From Gemmatimonadota bacterium (GTDB taxonomy: Bacteria; Gemmatimonadota; Gemmatimonadetes; Gemmatimonadales; Gemmatimonadaceae): a stretch of 64,000 nt of DNA. Under the pieces are notes generated by a model, which made no database searches, had not been told where the DNA came from, and saw only the letters and a program-made list of their open reading frames with translations. Positions 42,854 to 54,800 of this stretch are shown here, in pieces (within the stretch, counting starts at the first letter, position 1; each line of letters opens with the position of its first letter). The translations under genes were made by a program, and so were the position numbers. The DNA lies in NCBI GenBank assembly GCA_016714015.1, contig JADJNZ010000006.1, positions 310,001 to 374,000 of the forward strand, written 5' to 3'.

Positions 42854-45800
42854 GTGATCCGCTCCCGTCGCCACGTCGCAATCCTCGCCGGCATCCTCGG
42901 CCTCTGCCTCCTCTCCTGCGGCCGCGAGGTCACGGGGCCGGAGAACGGGATCGGCTACGGACGGAACCGCATCGCCGCGCTCGCGCTCGAGCCGTCGTTC
43001 CCGGTGATCCCCGGCGCGGACGCGATCAGCGATGTCGTGCCGTTCTCGCGCGTGCGGATCACGCTGCGCCGCATCGACGGCACGGTGACGAAGGACACCA
43101 CGATCGACTTCCCGGCCGGCGCGGACTCCGTCGCCCTCGCGATCGACGTCCCGCTGCCGGTCACGGCGCCGGACTCCGGGCTCTCGCTCGGCCTCGTGCT
43201 CTCGTACATCAACGCGGCGGGTGACACGGTCTTCCGCGGCGGACCGCTCGCCGTGACGGCGCGCCCCTCGGGCGGCGCAGGGTCGACGCAGACGGTGTCG
43301 ATCCCGGTGAGCTGGGTGCCCCCGGGCGGCATCGTGCCCGCGACCGTGACCCTCACTCCCGCGACCGGCTCGGTCGTCTCCGGCACGACCACGCAGTTCA
43401 CGGCCGTCGTGCGGGACGCCCAAGGCAATGCGATGACGGGGACGCCGGTGCTGTTCTTCAGTCCCGATACCACGCGCGCGGTGATCACCGGTGCCGGCAC
43501 CGGGCTCGTCACCTGGCGCGCGGTGCGCGGGAACGCGCTCATCGTCGCGACCACGCCCAACCTCGTCGCCGACACCTCGACCTTCTCGGTCGCGCTGCCC
43601 GCGACGCGCCTGCTCCCGGTGAGCGGTGCCGCTCAGTCGGCGACGATCAACACGCTCCTCGGCGCGCCCGTCGTCCTGCGCGTCACGGCGGCGGACTCGG
43701 TGCCGGTGGCCGGCGTGCCTGTCACGTTCGCGGTGACCACCGGTGCGGGCACGCTGCTCGCGAGCGCCGACACGTCGGACGCGAGCGGCCTCGTGCAGTT
43801 CTCCTGGACGCTCGGCGCGCTGGTCGGCACGCAGTCGGTGACGGCGACGCTCTCGACGAACAATGCGACGCTCGCGACGACGGCGACGGGCACCGCGCCG
43901 GCGCCGACGCAGCTCGCCTTCACCTCGTCGCCGGGCACGGGCACCGCCGGCGCGACGCTCGCCCCGGTGACCGTGGAGGTGCGTGACGCGGGTGGCGTGC
44001 GCACGCCGCTCTTCACCGGCCCGGTCACGATCGCGCTCAACGGCGCCGGCGGGGCGCCGCTGTTCGGCACCCTGACCGTCAACGCCGTCGGCGGCATCGC
44101 GACCTTCTCGGACCTCAGCATCCAGCAAGCCGGCGCGGGGATGACGTTCGACGCCACGAGCCCGGGCCTCGCGACCGCGACGAGCGCCGAGCTCGCCGTC
44201 AGCGCGGCGGCGGCCGCGGAGATCGCCCTCGTGTCCGGCGATGCGCAGGCCGCCACGGTGAGCACCGCGCTCCCGACGCCCTTCGTCGTGCGGGTGACCG
44301 ACGCCTTCACCAATCCCGTCGAAGGGGTCACCGTCTCGTGGGCCATCCTCTCGGGTGGCGGCGCCCTGAGCGTTCCGACGAGCGTCACGGATGTGAGCGG
44401 CCTCGCGAACGTCACGTTGACGCTGCCGAGCGTGGCGGGCGCGGTGACGGTGACCGCGACGGCGACCGGGCTCACGGGCTCTCCGCTGGCCTTCGCGGCG
44501 AGCGCGCTCCCGGGCGCGGCGTCGCAGCTGGCGTTCACCGGCTCCACGAGCACCGGCACTGCCGGTGCGGCGCTCACACCCGGCTGGACGGTCGAGGCGC
44601 GTGATGGCGCGGGCAACCTCGTGACCAGCTTCACCGGTCCGGTCACGGTCGCGCTCACGAACGGTCCCGTGGCGGCGACGCTCGGCGGCACCACGACGGT
44701 GAACGCCGTCGGCGGTGTCGCGAACTTCGCGAACCTCACGGTCGACCTCGTCGCGCCGAGCTGGATCCTCTCGGCGACGTCGGTCGGGCTGACGAGTGCG
44801 TCCAGCGCCGCGTTCTCCATCACGCCGGCCGCCGCGGCGACGCTCACGCTCGCTTCGGGTGGCGGACAGACGGCGGCGGTCGCGACACCGGTCGCGCAGC
44901 CGTTCGTCGTCAGCGTGACCGACGCGTTCACGAATCCCGTCGCCGGCGTCACGGTGAACTGGGCGATCTCGGTCGGCGGTGGCGCGCTCAGCGTCCCGTC
45001 GTCGGTCACTGACGCCGCGGGTCTCGCGAGCACGTCGTACACGACGGGCACGGCGCCGGGCACCGCAGTCGTGACGGGCACCGTCGCGGGCCTCGTCGGC
45101 TCGCCCGCGTCCTTCGCGACCACCGTGACCACCGGCGTGGCGGCGCAGCTGGTGTTCACGCAGCAGACGTCGACCGGCACCTCCGGGGTCGCCCTCACGC
45201 CCGGCTGGACGATCGAAGCGCACGACGCGCTCGGGAACCTCAACACGACCTTCAGCGGCGGGATCACGGTCACCCTCGGCGGCGGCAATCCGCTGGCGGT
45301 CCTCGGCGGCGTGACGACGGTGAATGCGGTGGGCGGCATCGCCACCTTCACCGGCCTCACGGTCGATCTCGCGGCCGCCGGCTACACGCTCTCAGCCGCG
45401 GCCACCGGACTCAGCGGCGCGACGAGCGAGATCTTCGATATCGAGGCAGGCGCCGCGGCCGCGATCACCGGCGTGGCCGGCACCGGGCAGACCGGCGCGA
45501 CCCTCTCGGTGCTCGCCGACTCGCTCGCGTTCCGCGTCACCGACGCCCTGGGCAATCCGGTGGCCGGCGTGAACGTGTCAACCAACGTCTCCGTCGGCGG
45601 CGGCACCGTCTCGCCGGTGAGCGGCAATACCGACGCGACGGGCGTGTTCCGCACCCAGTGGACGCTCGGGACCGCCGTGGGGAGCGTCGCGGTGAACGCC
45701 TTCGTGACCGCCACGCCGGCGATCACGACCGTCATCTCCGCCACCGCCACGCCGGGCGCACCGGCGGCGCTCGTCCTCGTCGGGACGATCGGCCAGCAGA

Positions 45801-48800
45801 CGGCCGGCGTGAACCTCCCCGACGTGCTCTTCGAGATCCACGACGCAGCGGGCAACATCGTGACGTCGTACAACGGCCCGGTCTTCGGTCGCATCAGCAC
45901 GAGCCCGCAGGGCCCGGCGCCGGACTCGGTGACCGTCACGGCCGTCGCGGGCATCGCGACCTTCACCGGCGTCAACCTCTCGGCGGCGGGCGATTACGTC
46001 CTGCGCGCCAACCTCCCGAGCGGCGCGGAAGGGTTCACGAACCTCTTCGCCGTGCTCGCGGGTCCGGCGGCGTTCGTCGAACCGGCTCTCCCGGGATCCG
46101 GGGACGGCCAGTCGGCGATCGTGGGCACGCCGCTCGCGCTCCCGTTGCGCGCGCTCGTGACGGACACCGAGGCGAACGGGATCCCGGGCATCGGCGTGAC
46201 CTACACGACGGTGCGCGGCGTGGATACGCTCGGCGTATCGGCGTTCGCGACTGACAGCGTGGGCATCGCGAGCTTCACGCCGATCATGCCGGCGACCGTC
46301 GGCCCGGTCCAGGTCATTGTCACGTCCGTGGGCCTGACGGGCTCGGGCTTCAGCTTCACCGCGACCGCGACCGCCGACGCCGCCGTGCGCCTCGCGATCG
46401 CGCAGCAGCCGGGTGCGACCACGTCCAACGCGGCGATCCCGCCCGTGACCGTCTTCGCACAGGACGAGCTCGGGAACCTCGTCGCGGGCTTCACCGGGAC
46501 GATCGACGTGGTCGTCGACAGCGGTCCGGCGCTCGGGTGGTCGTTGGGCGGCACGCAGGCGATCGCGGCGATCAGCGGCAGCGCGACCTTCGGCGACCTC
46601 ACGCTCGACCGCGCGGGCCAGTACCGGCTGCGGTTCCGCGCGGCGGGGCTCGACAGCGCCATCACCGCGCCGTTCCTCGTCGATGCGGGTCCGATCGGCC
46701 AACTGGTCGCCGTGGGCGGTGACGCGCAGAGCGGTCCGGCGACCCAGCCGCTCGCCGACTCGCTCGCCGTGCGCGTCGCCGATGCCTTCGGCAATCCGAT
46801 CGCCGGCGTGACCGTGACCTGGAACATCATCAGCGGCGGCGGTGCGCTTGCGCCTGCAACGAGTGTGAGCGGAGTGGACGGCATCGCCCGGGCGAGCTGG
46901 ACGCTCGGGTCGAGCATCGGGGGGCAGGACGCAGAGGCGAGCGCGTCGGGCTTCACCGTGCCCTTCACGGCGACGGCGACGGTGACCGACGCCAATATCG
47001 TCTGGACGGGCGCCGTCAACAGCAACTGGAGCGTTGGGGGGAACTGGAGCGGCGGCGTGGTACCGACGGGGAGCGACTCCGTGCGCATCGGGAACGTCGG
47101 CAGCTTCCCGGCGCTCGATGTCGCCGGCACCGTCGGCCGGTTGCGCCTCGAGGCCGGCGCGACGCTGCAACTCGATACCTTCCCGCTCTTCGTCGTCGGC
47201 TCGCTCGACATCGATCCCGCCGCCACGGTGCTGAGCGACTCGATCGGCGCATTCACCCTGATCGGCGTGACGGGCACGGTCCGCGGCGCCATGCCGCGGC
47301 TCTACGTCTCCTCGGGCGCATACGCGGTGAACGGGAACCTCGCCGTCGGCGGCGACGTCGCCGTCAACGGGGGAACGCTCGATATCGGCGTGCACACCGC
47401 CACCATCGGCGGACTGCTCGCCACGGCAGGGACGGGACGGATCGCCATGACCTCGAGCGGTGCGCTCACCGTGCAGGGCGACGCCGTCTTCGCCGGCGGC
47501 TCGACCGCCGGCCTGCTCACCGCCGGCACGCTCACCGTGCGTGGTGACTTCACGCAGGCCGGCGGCGACCCGGCGGCGTTCAGCCCGGGTGTGGGCCATA
47601 CGCTCATCCTGGATGGGACGAGCCGCCAGGTGCTCACGCTCGCCAACCCCGACCTGACCCCTTCGACGACCTGCACCACCTCCTGCATCGGCGTGCTCAA
47701 CGCGCCGCGCGGCGCGGGCGCGGGCGCGCTCGAGCTCGCGAGCGACGTGAAGGCGATCGGCGGGATGCAGGTCACCGGCGACTCGCTCGTCGCCCCGTCA
47801 CGTCGACTGCTCATCACGGGGACCCCGGTCCTCACGGCGGATGTCGTCATCGCCGGGCATGTCGGCTGGCAGACGGCGCTCACGCGCAGCGCGAACTTCC
47901 AGGTGGACACGCTCGTGGCGTGGGGCAGCGGCGCGCCGCTCATCATCTCCGAGGTGATCCCGACGGTCGTCGTCGGTCAGCACACGATCACCGGTCCCCA
48001 TCCGGCGACGATCCTCGTCGACGGACCGACCGCCACGCTCGACGTGGTCGGCGCGGCCGCGGTCGGCACCGGCGCGGGCATCGCCCTCCGGACGCGCGGC
48101 AATGGACGCGTGTTCATGCTCGAGGCCACCGACACGCTCGCCCTCAACGGCGGCGCGGACTTCGGCGGGCTCACGGTCCCGGGCACGATGACGAACGGCG
48201 TGCTCGAGGTGTCAGGGGACCTGATCCAGACCGGCGCGGGACGCACGCTGTTCGCCGAGGGCGGCCACCTCACCCGGCTGCAGGGCACGAACCCCGTGCT
48301 CGCGTTCGGCGACACGGCCCTGAGCCAGCTCAACGCGCTGTCGCTGGAGGCGACCAGCGCGGTCTCGTTCACCACCGGTGCGCGCGTCGCGGACGACGTC
48401 ACGATCGGCGCGTCGGTCTCGGTCGTCGGCAGCGGCGCCGGGACGATCCGACTCGGCGGGAGCCTCTTCGACGCGACCGGCAATCGCTGGCAGGTGCTGC
48501 ACACGCAGTTCGACGGGCTCGATCCGCTGGTGCCCTCGCAGATCCTCGGCGATGTGCGCTTCATGCAGAACATCACGCTGGACCAGCCGCTGACGATCAG
48601 CGGCGTGACCGAGGTCGTCGCCGGCACGCTCGACATCGGCGGCCGGACCTTCACGGCGAACGGTGACCTCGTGTTCAACGGCACCGGTCGCCTGCGCATG
48701 GCGAACGCGCTCGACAGCGTGTTCGTGTTCGGCAACGCGCTGTTCGCCGGCGCGCCGACGGTGGGGCAGCTGACGGCCGGCGTCCTCGAACTCCACGGCG

Positions 48801-51800
48801 CCCTCACGCAGTCCACGACCGTCGACGCCTTCGCCGCGAGCGGTTCGCACCAGACCTGGTTCCGCGGCACCATCGCACAGAGCGTGAACTTCGCCGACCC
48901 GGGCGTCGGCGCGGGGACGTCGCACTTCGCCGCCGTCGGGCTCGGACAGGATGGCGTCGGCGTCGCCGTGCAGCTCAACTCCGACGCGGTCGCGGCCGGG
49001 ATGCTCCTCACCGAACCGGCGTCCTCGCTCCGGTTCAGTTCGCCGACCGGGCAGGCCTTCACGTCGCAGGGCGCGACGGTGAACGGCCTGACGTTCGACA
49101 ACGTGCGGTGGGTGCTCGTCGACGGCGGGCCGGTGACCGCGATCGACAACGTGACGTTCGTCAACACCAGCAGCACCGTCGCCGCATTCGACGTGCAGCG
49201 TTCGAGCGGCACGGTCACCGTCACCTCGCCGACCTTCTCCGCCACGCCGACGACCGGTGTCTATCTGCGCGCCGAGGACCCGGATGGCGTGACGGGTGGC
49301 GCGCTCGTCGTGAATGTGACGAACGCGACGCCGGCCACGCATGGCGGCTTCGTCCTCGAGGTGCCGCCGGCGACGATCACCGGCTGGACGGTCGGCGGGT
49401 TCGAATGGACCGGCGCGACGAGCGGCGATTGGGCGCTCGCCGCGAACTGGGCACAGAACGCGGTGCCGGGCGCGAGCGACTCGGTGTACATCCCGCCGAC
49501 CGGGGTGACCAACTCGCCGATCATCACGGCGCCGACGACCATCCGCGCGCTGGTGAACGATCACGTCTCCGCGATCGCCGTGAACGGCGTGACCTTCGGG
49601 GTGCGCGAGCGCGTGGTGGTCGGCGCGGGCAGCCCGGGCGTGGCCTGCGCCAGCGGCTTCCTCGACGTCGGCACCGGCGTCGCCGATGCATTCATCCGTG
49701 GCGCGTTCGACTGTCAGGTGCGTGCCGTCGCGACGAACACCGTGACACTCGACGGCCCGGTGAGCATCGCGCTCGGCGGGCTCACCGCGCAGGGATCGGC
49801 GCGCGTCGTGGTGAACGGTCAGGCGCTCACGGTCGACGGTGACCTCGACCTCCTCGATGCCTCCCGGATCACCATGAACTCGGCGGCGGATTCCGTCACC
49901 GTCATCAACGCCCACTTCTTCGGCGGACCGAGCACCGGGCAGCTCACCGCCGGTGTGCTGCGGGTACGGGGTGAACTGCTCGCCGGACTGAATCCGGAAG
50001 CGTTCGAGGCCGGCGGCTCGCACACCACGCGGTTCATCCCGGGCGTCGGGGACACGGTGAACGTCGGCACGTCGAATGGACCGGTGCGGTTCGCTTCGCT
50101 CGACGTCGGGCGTCCCATCCGGCTCGACGGTGAGAGTGTCGTGGCGAACGATGCGCTCGTGACGTACGGTGCCGCGATCGTCGGTGCCACCGGTCGTCTC
50201 GTGCTCAACGGCGATCTCATCGGTACGACCAGCACCCTCATCGCGCCGCGCGCCGTGCGCATCGTCGGCGTGCTCGCGGACACGGGAACGTTCCGTCCCG
50301 ACACCACCATCTTCGCGGGCTCGGGCCAGATCATGCCGTTCCGCGTCGGTGCGCTCGCGGTGCCGCAGTACCAGGTGGTCCAGATCTTCGGCGACGTGAC
50401 CGCGGGTCTCACCGGTGGTATCGACTCGGTGGGCACCGATCTCCTCGTCGCGGGAGGCATCTTCCGCGTCGACGATGCCGGCACGCCGGCGGACCTCCGC
50501 ATCGGGCGCGACCTCCGCGTGACCGGCGGCGGGCAGCTCTTCAGCCAGGGCCAGACACACCAGTTCATCGTGTACCGTCACGCGCTCTTCGATGGTGCCG
50601 ACGCGACCAATACGCTCGTCACCGGGGGCATGAGCGTCCGCGGCGACTTCGCGCAGCTGTCGACGTCGTCGACGACGAGCTTCGTGCCGGCGCCGACCTT
50701 CACCGTCTCGCTCGACAGCATCGGCACGGTGTCCTTCGCCACGCCCGGGACGTCGCGCTTCGGACGGCTCGCGTTCTCGAGTGGCGGGAGTCAGCACACC
50801 CTGCTGACCGACGTCGAGGTCGCCGGCGAGGCCGCCTTCAATGCCGATGGCGGCGCGACCGTGCAGTCCGATGTCCTCGGGACGGGGGGCACGCGCCAAC
50901 TGGCCGTGAACGGCACCGCGCAGAACGGGACGATGACGTTCCGCAACGTGCGACTGCGCCTGCACGGGACCGCGCCGGCCCTGTTCTCGCAGACGCTCAC
51001 CTTCAGCGACTTCGATCCGACCGTCGTGCAGTTCGAGATCGCCCGAGCGGGTGGAACGGTCGAGATCTACGACCCGGTCTTCACGACCACACCGACGGGT
51101 GCCGGCCGGTTCATCCACGCCATCGACAGCGATATCCCGAACGCGGACAACCTGACGGTCGTGATCAATGGCGCGGCCACCCCGCAGTTCCACAACGGTC
51201 GCGCGGAAGCGGTGCTCCCCGCGAGCCTCGTCGGATGGCCGGACGTCGCGATCTTCCGTTGGACCGGCAACAACACCACGAGCGACTGGAACGCGCCGAG
51301 CAACTGGCTGAGCGGCGTCGTCCCCACGGCTACCGACAGCGTCTTCATCCCCGGCGCGCTCCTCTACAACCCCGTCATCCCCGACGGCACCACCCTGCGC
51401 GCCCTCGTCTCGGCGCGCACCGAGGCGCCGATCTCGGCGGCCGGCACGCTCATCATCACCGAGCGCCTCGTCGTCCCGACGCAATCGGGCATCAGCTGCG
51501 TCGTGCAGCTCGTCTTCACCAACGCCTCGACCCCGATGAACGCCTCGGGCCTCCTCGGGTGCGTCACCCGCATCCTCGACGGCACGCTCACCGCCTCTGA
51601 CACGCTGATCGTCGGTGGCGTCGGCGACCTCCAGGTCGAGGGCACCTCGATCCTCGACGCCGGCGCCGACTTCGTGAGCGTCTCCGGGTTCTTCTCCACG
51701 CTCGGCGGCGGCACGCTCCGCATGCAGGACGATTCCGCGCATGTGAGCCTGCAGCAGGGCGCGAGCTTCGGTGGCGGTTCGACGGCGGGCCTGTTGACGG

Positions 51801-54800
51801 CCGGTCTGCTCGAGATCGGTGGCAACTTCACCCAGACCGGCGACGCCGAGTCGTTCGCCGCGTCCGGCACGCATGTGACGGAGTTCTTCGGCAACGTGCT
51901 CCAGCAAGCGGGATTCTCGGTCCCTGGCTTCGGCCCGGGCACTTCGCACTTCCATCACCTCGCGCTCGGTCAGACCGAAGGCGGCGTCTCCGTCCAGGCC
52001 AACTCCGACATCTTCGCGACGGGACAGCTGCGCTCCGGCACTGGGGCCGTCCGTACCTTCACCGGCGCGGCCGTCGCGGCCGTCCATACCGCCGGCGCCA
52101 ACATCGTCGATGCCACCTTCGACGGCGTCCGGTGGGAGCTGCTCGACGGTCAGCCGGTGGACGCCATCTCCGGCATCGTCTTCACGAACCAGGATCCCGC
52201 CGCGAGCCAGTTCCGTATCGAGCGCGCCGGGGGGACGGTCGCAGCCGATGGACTCATCTTCACCGGACCGCCGAGCACCGGCCTCTACTTGGAGGCCTTC
52301 GACTCGGACGCCGCAGCGAACGGACTCCTCGTCGTCGCACTCACCAACACGGTGCCCGGCGGTCACTTCGGCTTCCTCTCCGAGCTGAACGGCGCGACCG
52401 TCACCGGGTGGCCGGCGGCGGCGCCGTTCGTCTGGACCGGGAACGCGGATAGCGACTGGAACAACACCGCCAACTGGCTGGATGGCGTGGTGCCATCGGC
52501 CACGGACTCGGTCACGATCCAGGCGATCGCGACGAACGGACCGGACATCGTCTCGCCGACGACGCTGCGCGCGCTCGTCAACGAGTCGGCCGTCGCGGCC
52601 GTGACACTCGCGGCGGTGCCGCTCACGATCACCGAGCGGCTCGTGACGCTCTACGGCGGCCCCGGCATCAACTGCAGCGGGACCCCGGCGCTGATCATGG
52701 CGCCGACGACGGCGGCGACGGTCGCCGGTCGCGTGGCGTGCGATGTCGTGATCAGCGGCAGCGGGACCACCACGCTCTCCGACTCGCTGCTCGCCGACGT
52801 GCAGTTGCGCATCGAGGGCACCGGCCAGCTCGACGTGGCCGGGCGCTATCTCCGCGTGCTCGACAGTCTCATCACGGAGAACAGCGGCACGTTGGTCATG
52901 ACGACCCCCGGCGGGTTGGTCGAGGCGAGCGGCGACGCGCACTTCCGCGGCGGCGCCACCACGGGCCTGCTCACCGATGGCGTGCTGCTCCTGCGGCGCA
53001 ACCTCATCCAGACCGGCGCGACCAACGCCTTCAACGCCTCGGGCGACCACATCACCCGCTTCACGACCGAGGGCGTGCAGACGGTCTCGTTCCTGAATCC
53101 GGGGACCGACGGCGCGGCCTCGCACTTCGCGCACATGGAGATCGCGCAGGCGCCTTCCTCACGCGTCGACCTCCTCTCCGACATCAGCATCGTCGGACAG
53201 CTCCGCGACCAGATGGCCTCGATCGCGCAGCTGCGCGGTGATGCCGTCCGCCGCATCGTCAGCGCGAACGGGACGAACCTCACGGGGATCAGGCTCGATC
53301 GCGTCCTGCTCTCCCTCACGGACGGCGCCCCGGTCGATGCGATGAGCGACGTCGTCTTCGACTCGCTCGGCGTCTTCTCCGACCAGTTCGTCGTCTCGCG
53401 GAGCGGCGGCACTGTCCCGCTGGTGAACCCCGTCTTCGTCGAGCTGCCGCAGGACGGCTACCAGCTCATGACGATCACCGACGTCGCGCCGCTCGACAAT
53501 GACACGCTGCGGATCGTGGTCACCAACCCCACGCCGGGCGGAACTTCGGGACTGGTGACGCTCGTCGGCGGGGCGCAGTTGCTCGGGTGGCCGGTGACGG
53601 GGGGCGAAGTATGGACCGGGGCAGGAGGCAACTCGCTCTGGAGCAATGCCGCCAACTGGAGCCTCGGGCGCATCCCCATCGCGACGGACAGCGTGGTCAT
53701 CAACGGCGCGGCCACGGTCGATCTGAACGAGACCGCGACGGTGTCCTGGCTCGCGATGGGGCTCTCGGGAGGCACCCCGACGCTGAACCTCAACAGCGGC
53801 GCGACGCTGCAGGTGGACTCCGCGGCGTTCAGCGGGCCCGGCAGCACGGTGTATCTCGGCGCCGGTGCGCTCCTCACCGGTGATGGGGGCGTGAGCGTCG
53901 GTGGTCAGCTGACCTGGGACGGCGGCACGATGAGCGGCACCGGGGCGACGGTGCTTGCGGCGGGCGGGACCGCGAATATCGGCACCTCGCAGACGGCCGT
54001 GCTCGATGCGCGGCCCTTCGCGGTCGGAGGCACGGCACTCATCGGATCGAGCGGCATGATCGGCGTCGGCGCGCCGGACCTCTCGGTGCTGTCGACCGGC
54101 GTGCTCGAGTTCCAGGGCGCCACCACGCTCTTCGCCGGGGCGGGAGGTGCCGACAGCATCCGGATCACCAACACCGGCGTGCTGCGGAAGTCCTCGTCAC
54201 CCGCCACCGTGCGCATCGATTGGCCGATCGTGAACACCGGCACGATCGACGTGCAGATCGGGACGCTCGACCTCCGCAATCGGCTCTCGCACCTCTCCGG
54301 CGGATCGATCGCCATCGCCCCAGGGGCGACGCTCCTCGACCTCGGCACCATCAGCGCGTCCGCGGGATCGACCGTGACGATCGGGAATGGGGCACTGCTG
54401 CACCTGCAGGGCGGTGGCGTGAATGCCAACCCGGGCAATCACGACTTCGCGGCCGGCTCGAGCATCTCGGGCCAAGGCACCGTTCGCACCATCAACGCCG
54501 ACACGGTGACGATCGCGGGAACCGTGAACATCGACTCGCTGCTCACGGGCAGTGGCCGCATCGAGTTGAACAGCGCTGACACCGTGAACATCGGCGGTGG
54601 TGCGTATCAGGGGGGCGGGTTCTTCTCGGGGTCTGCCGTCGTGGCGATCAGCGGTACTTTCACCATCGCCGCGGGCAATCCCAACGGCACGGGGACGCTG
54701 TTCATCCGACCGGGCGGCCTGCTCGAGGTCACCGGTGGCGGTATCCGCGGATGGGATATCGACGTCGCGGGCACCTGGCGCTGGGGTGAGACCAACCTCT

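Noticed and set aside
48212..53134. A 1640-codon open frame antisense to the giant gene, and many other long antisense frames
   Set aside because: It is Arg/Ala/Asp/His-rich without family motifs and mirrors the codon bias of the sense gene. In DNA this GC-rich, long antisense frames are expected.
43612..53700. CRISPR array or mobile repeats
   Set aside because: The repeats lie within one open frame, are diverged, and translate into protein domains; there are no short identical repeats with unique spacers, and no cas genes.
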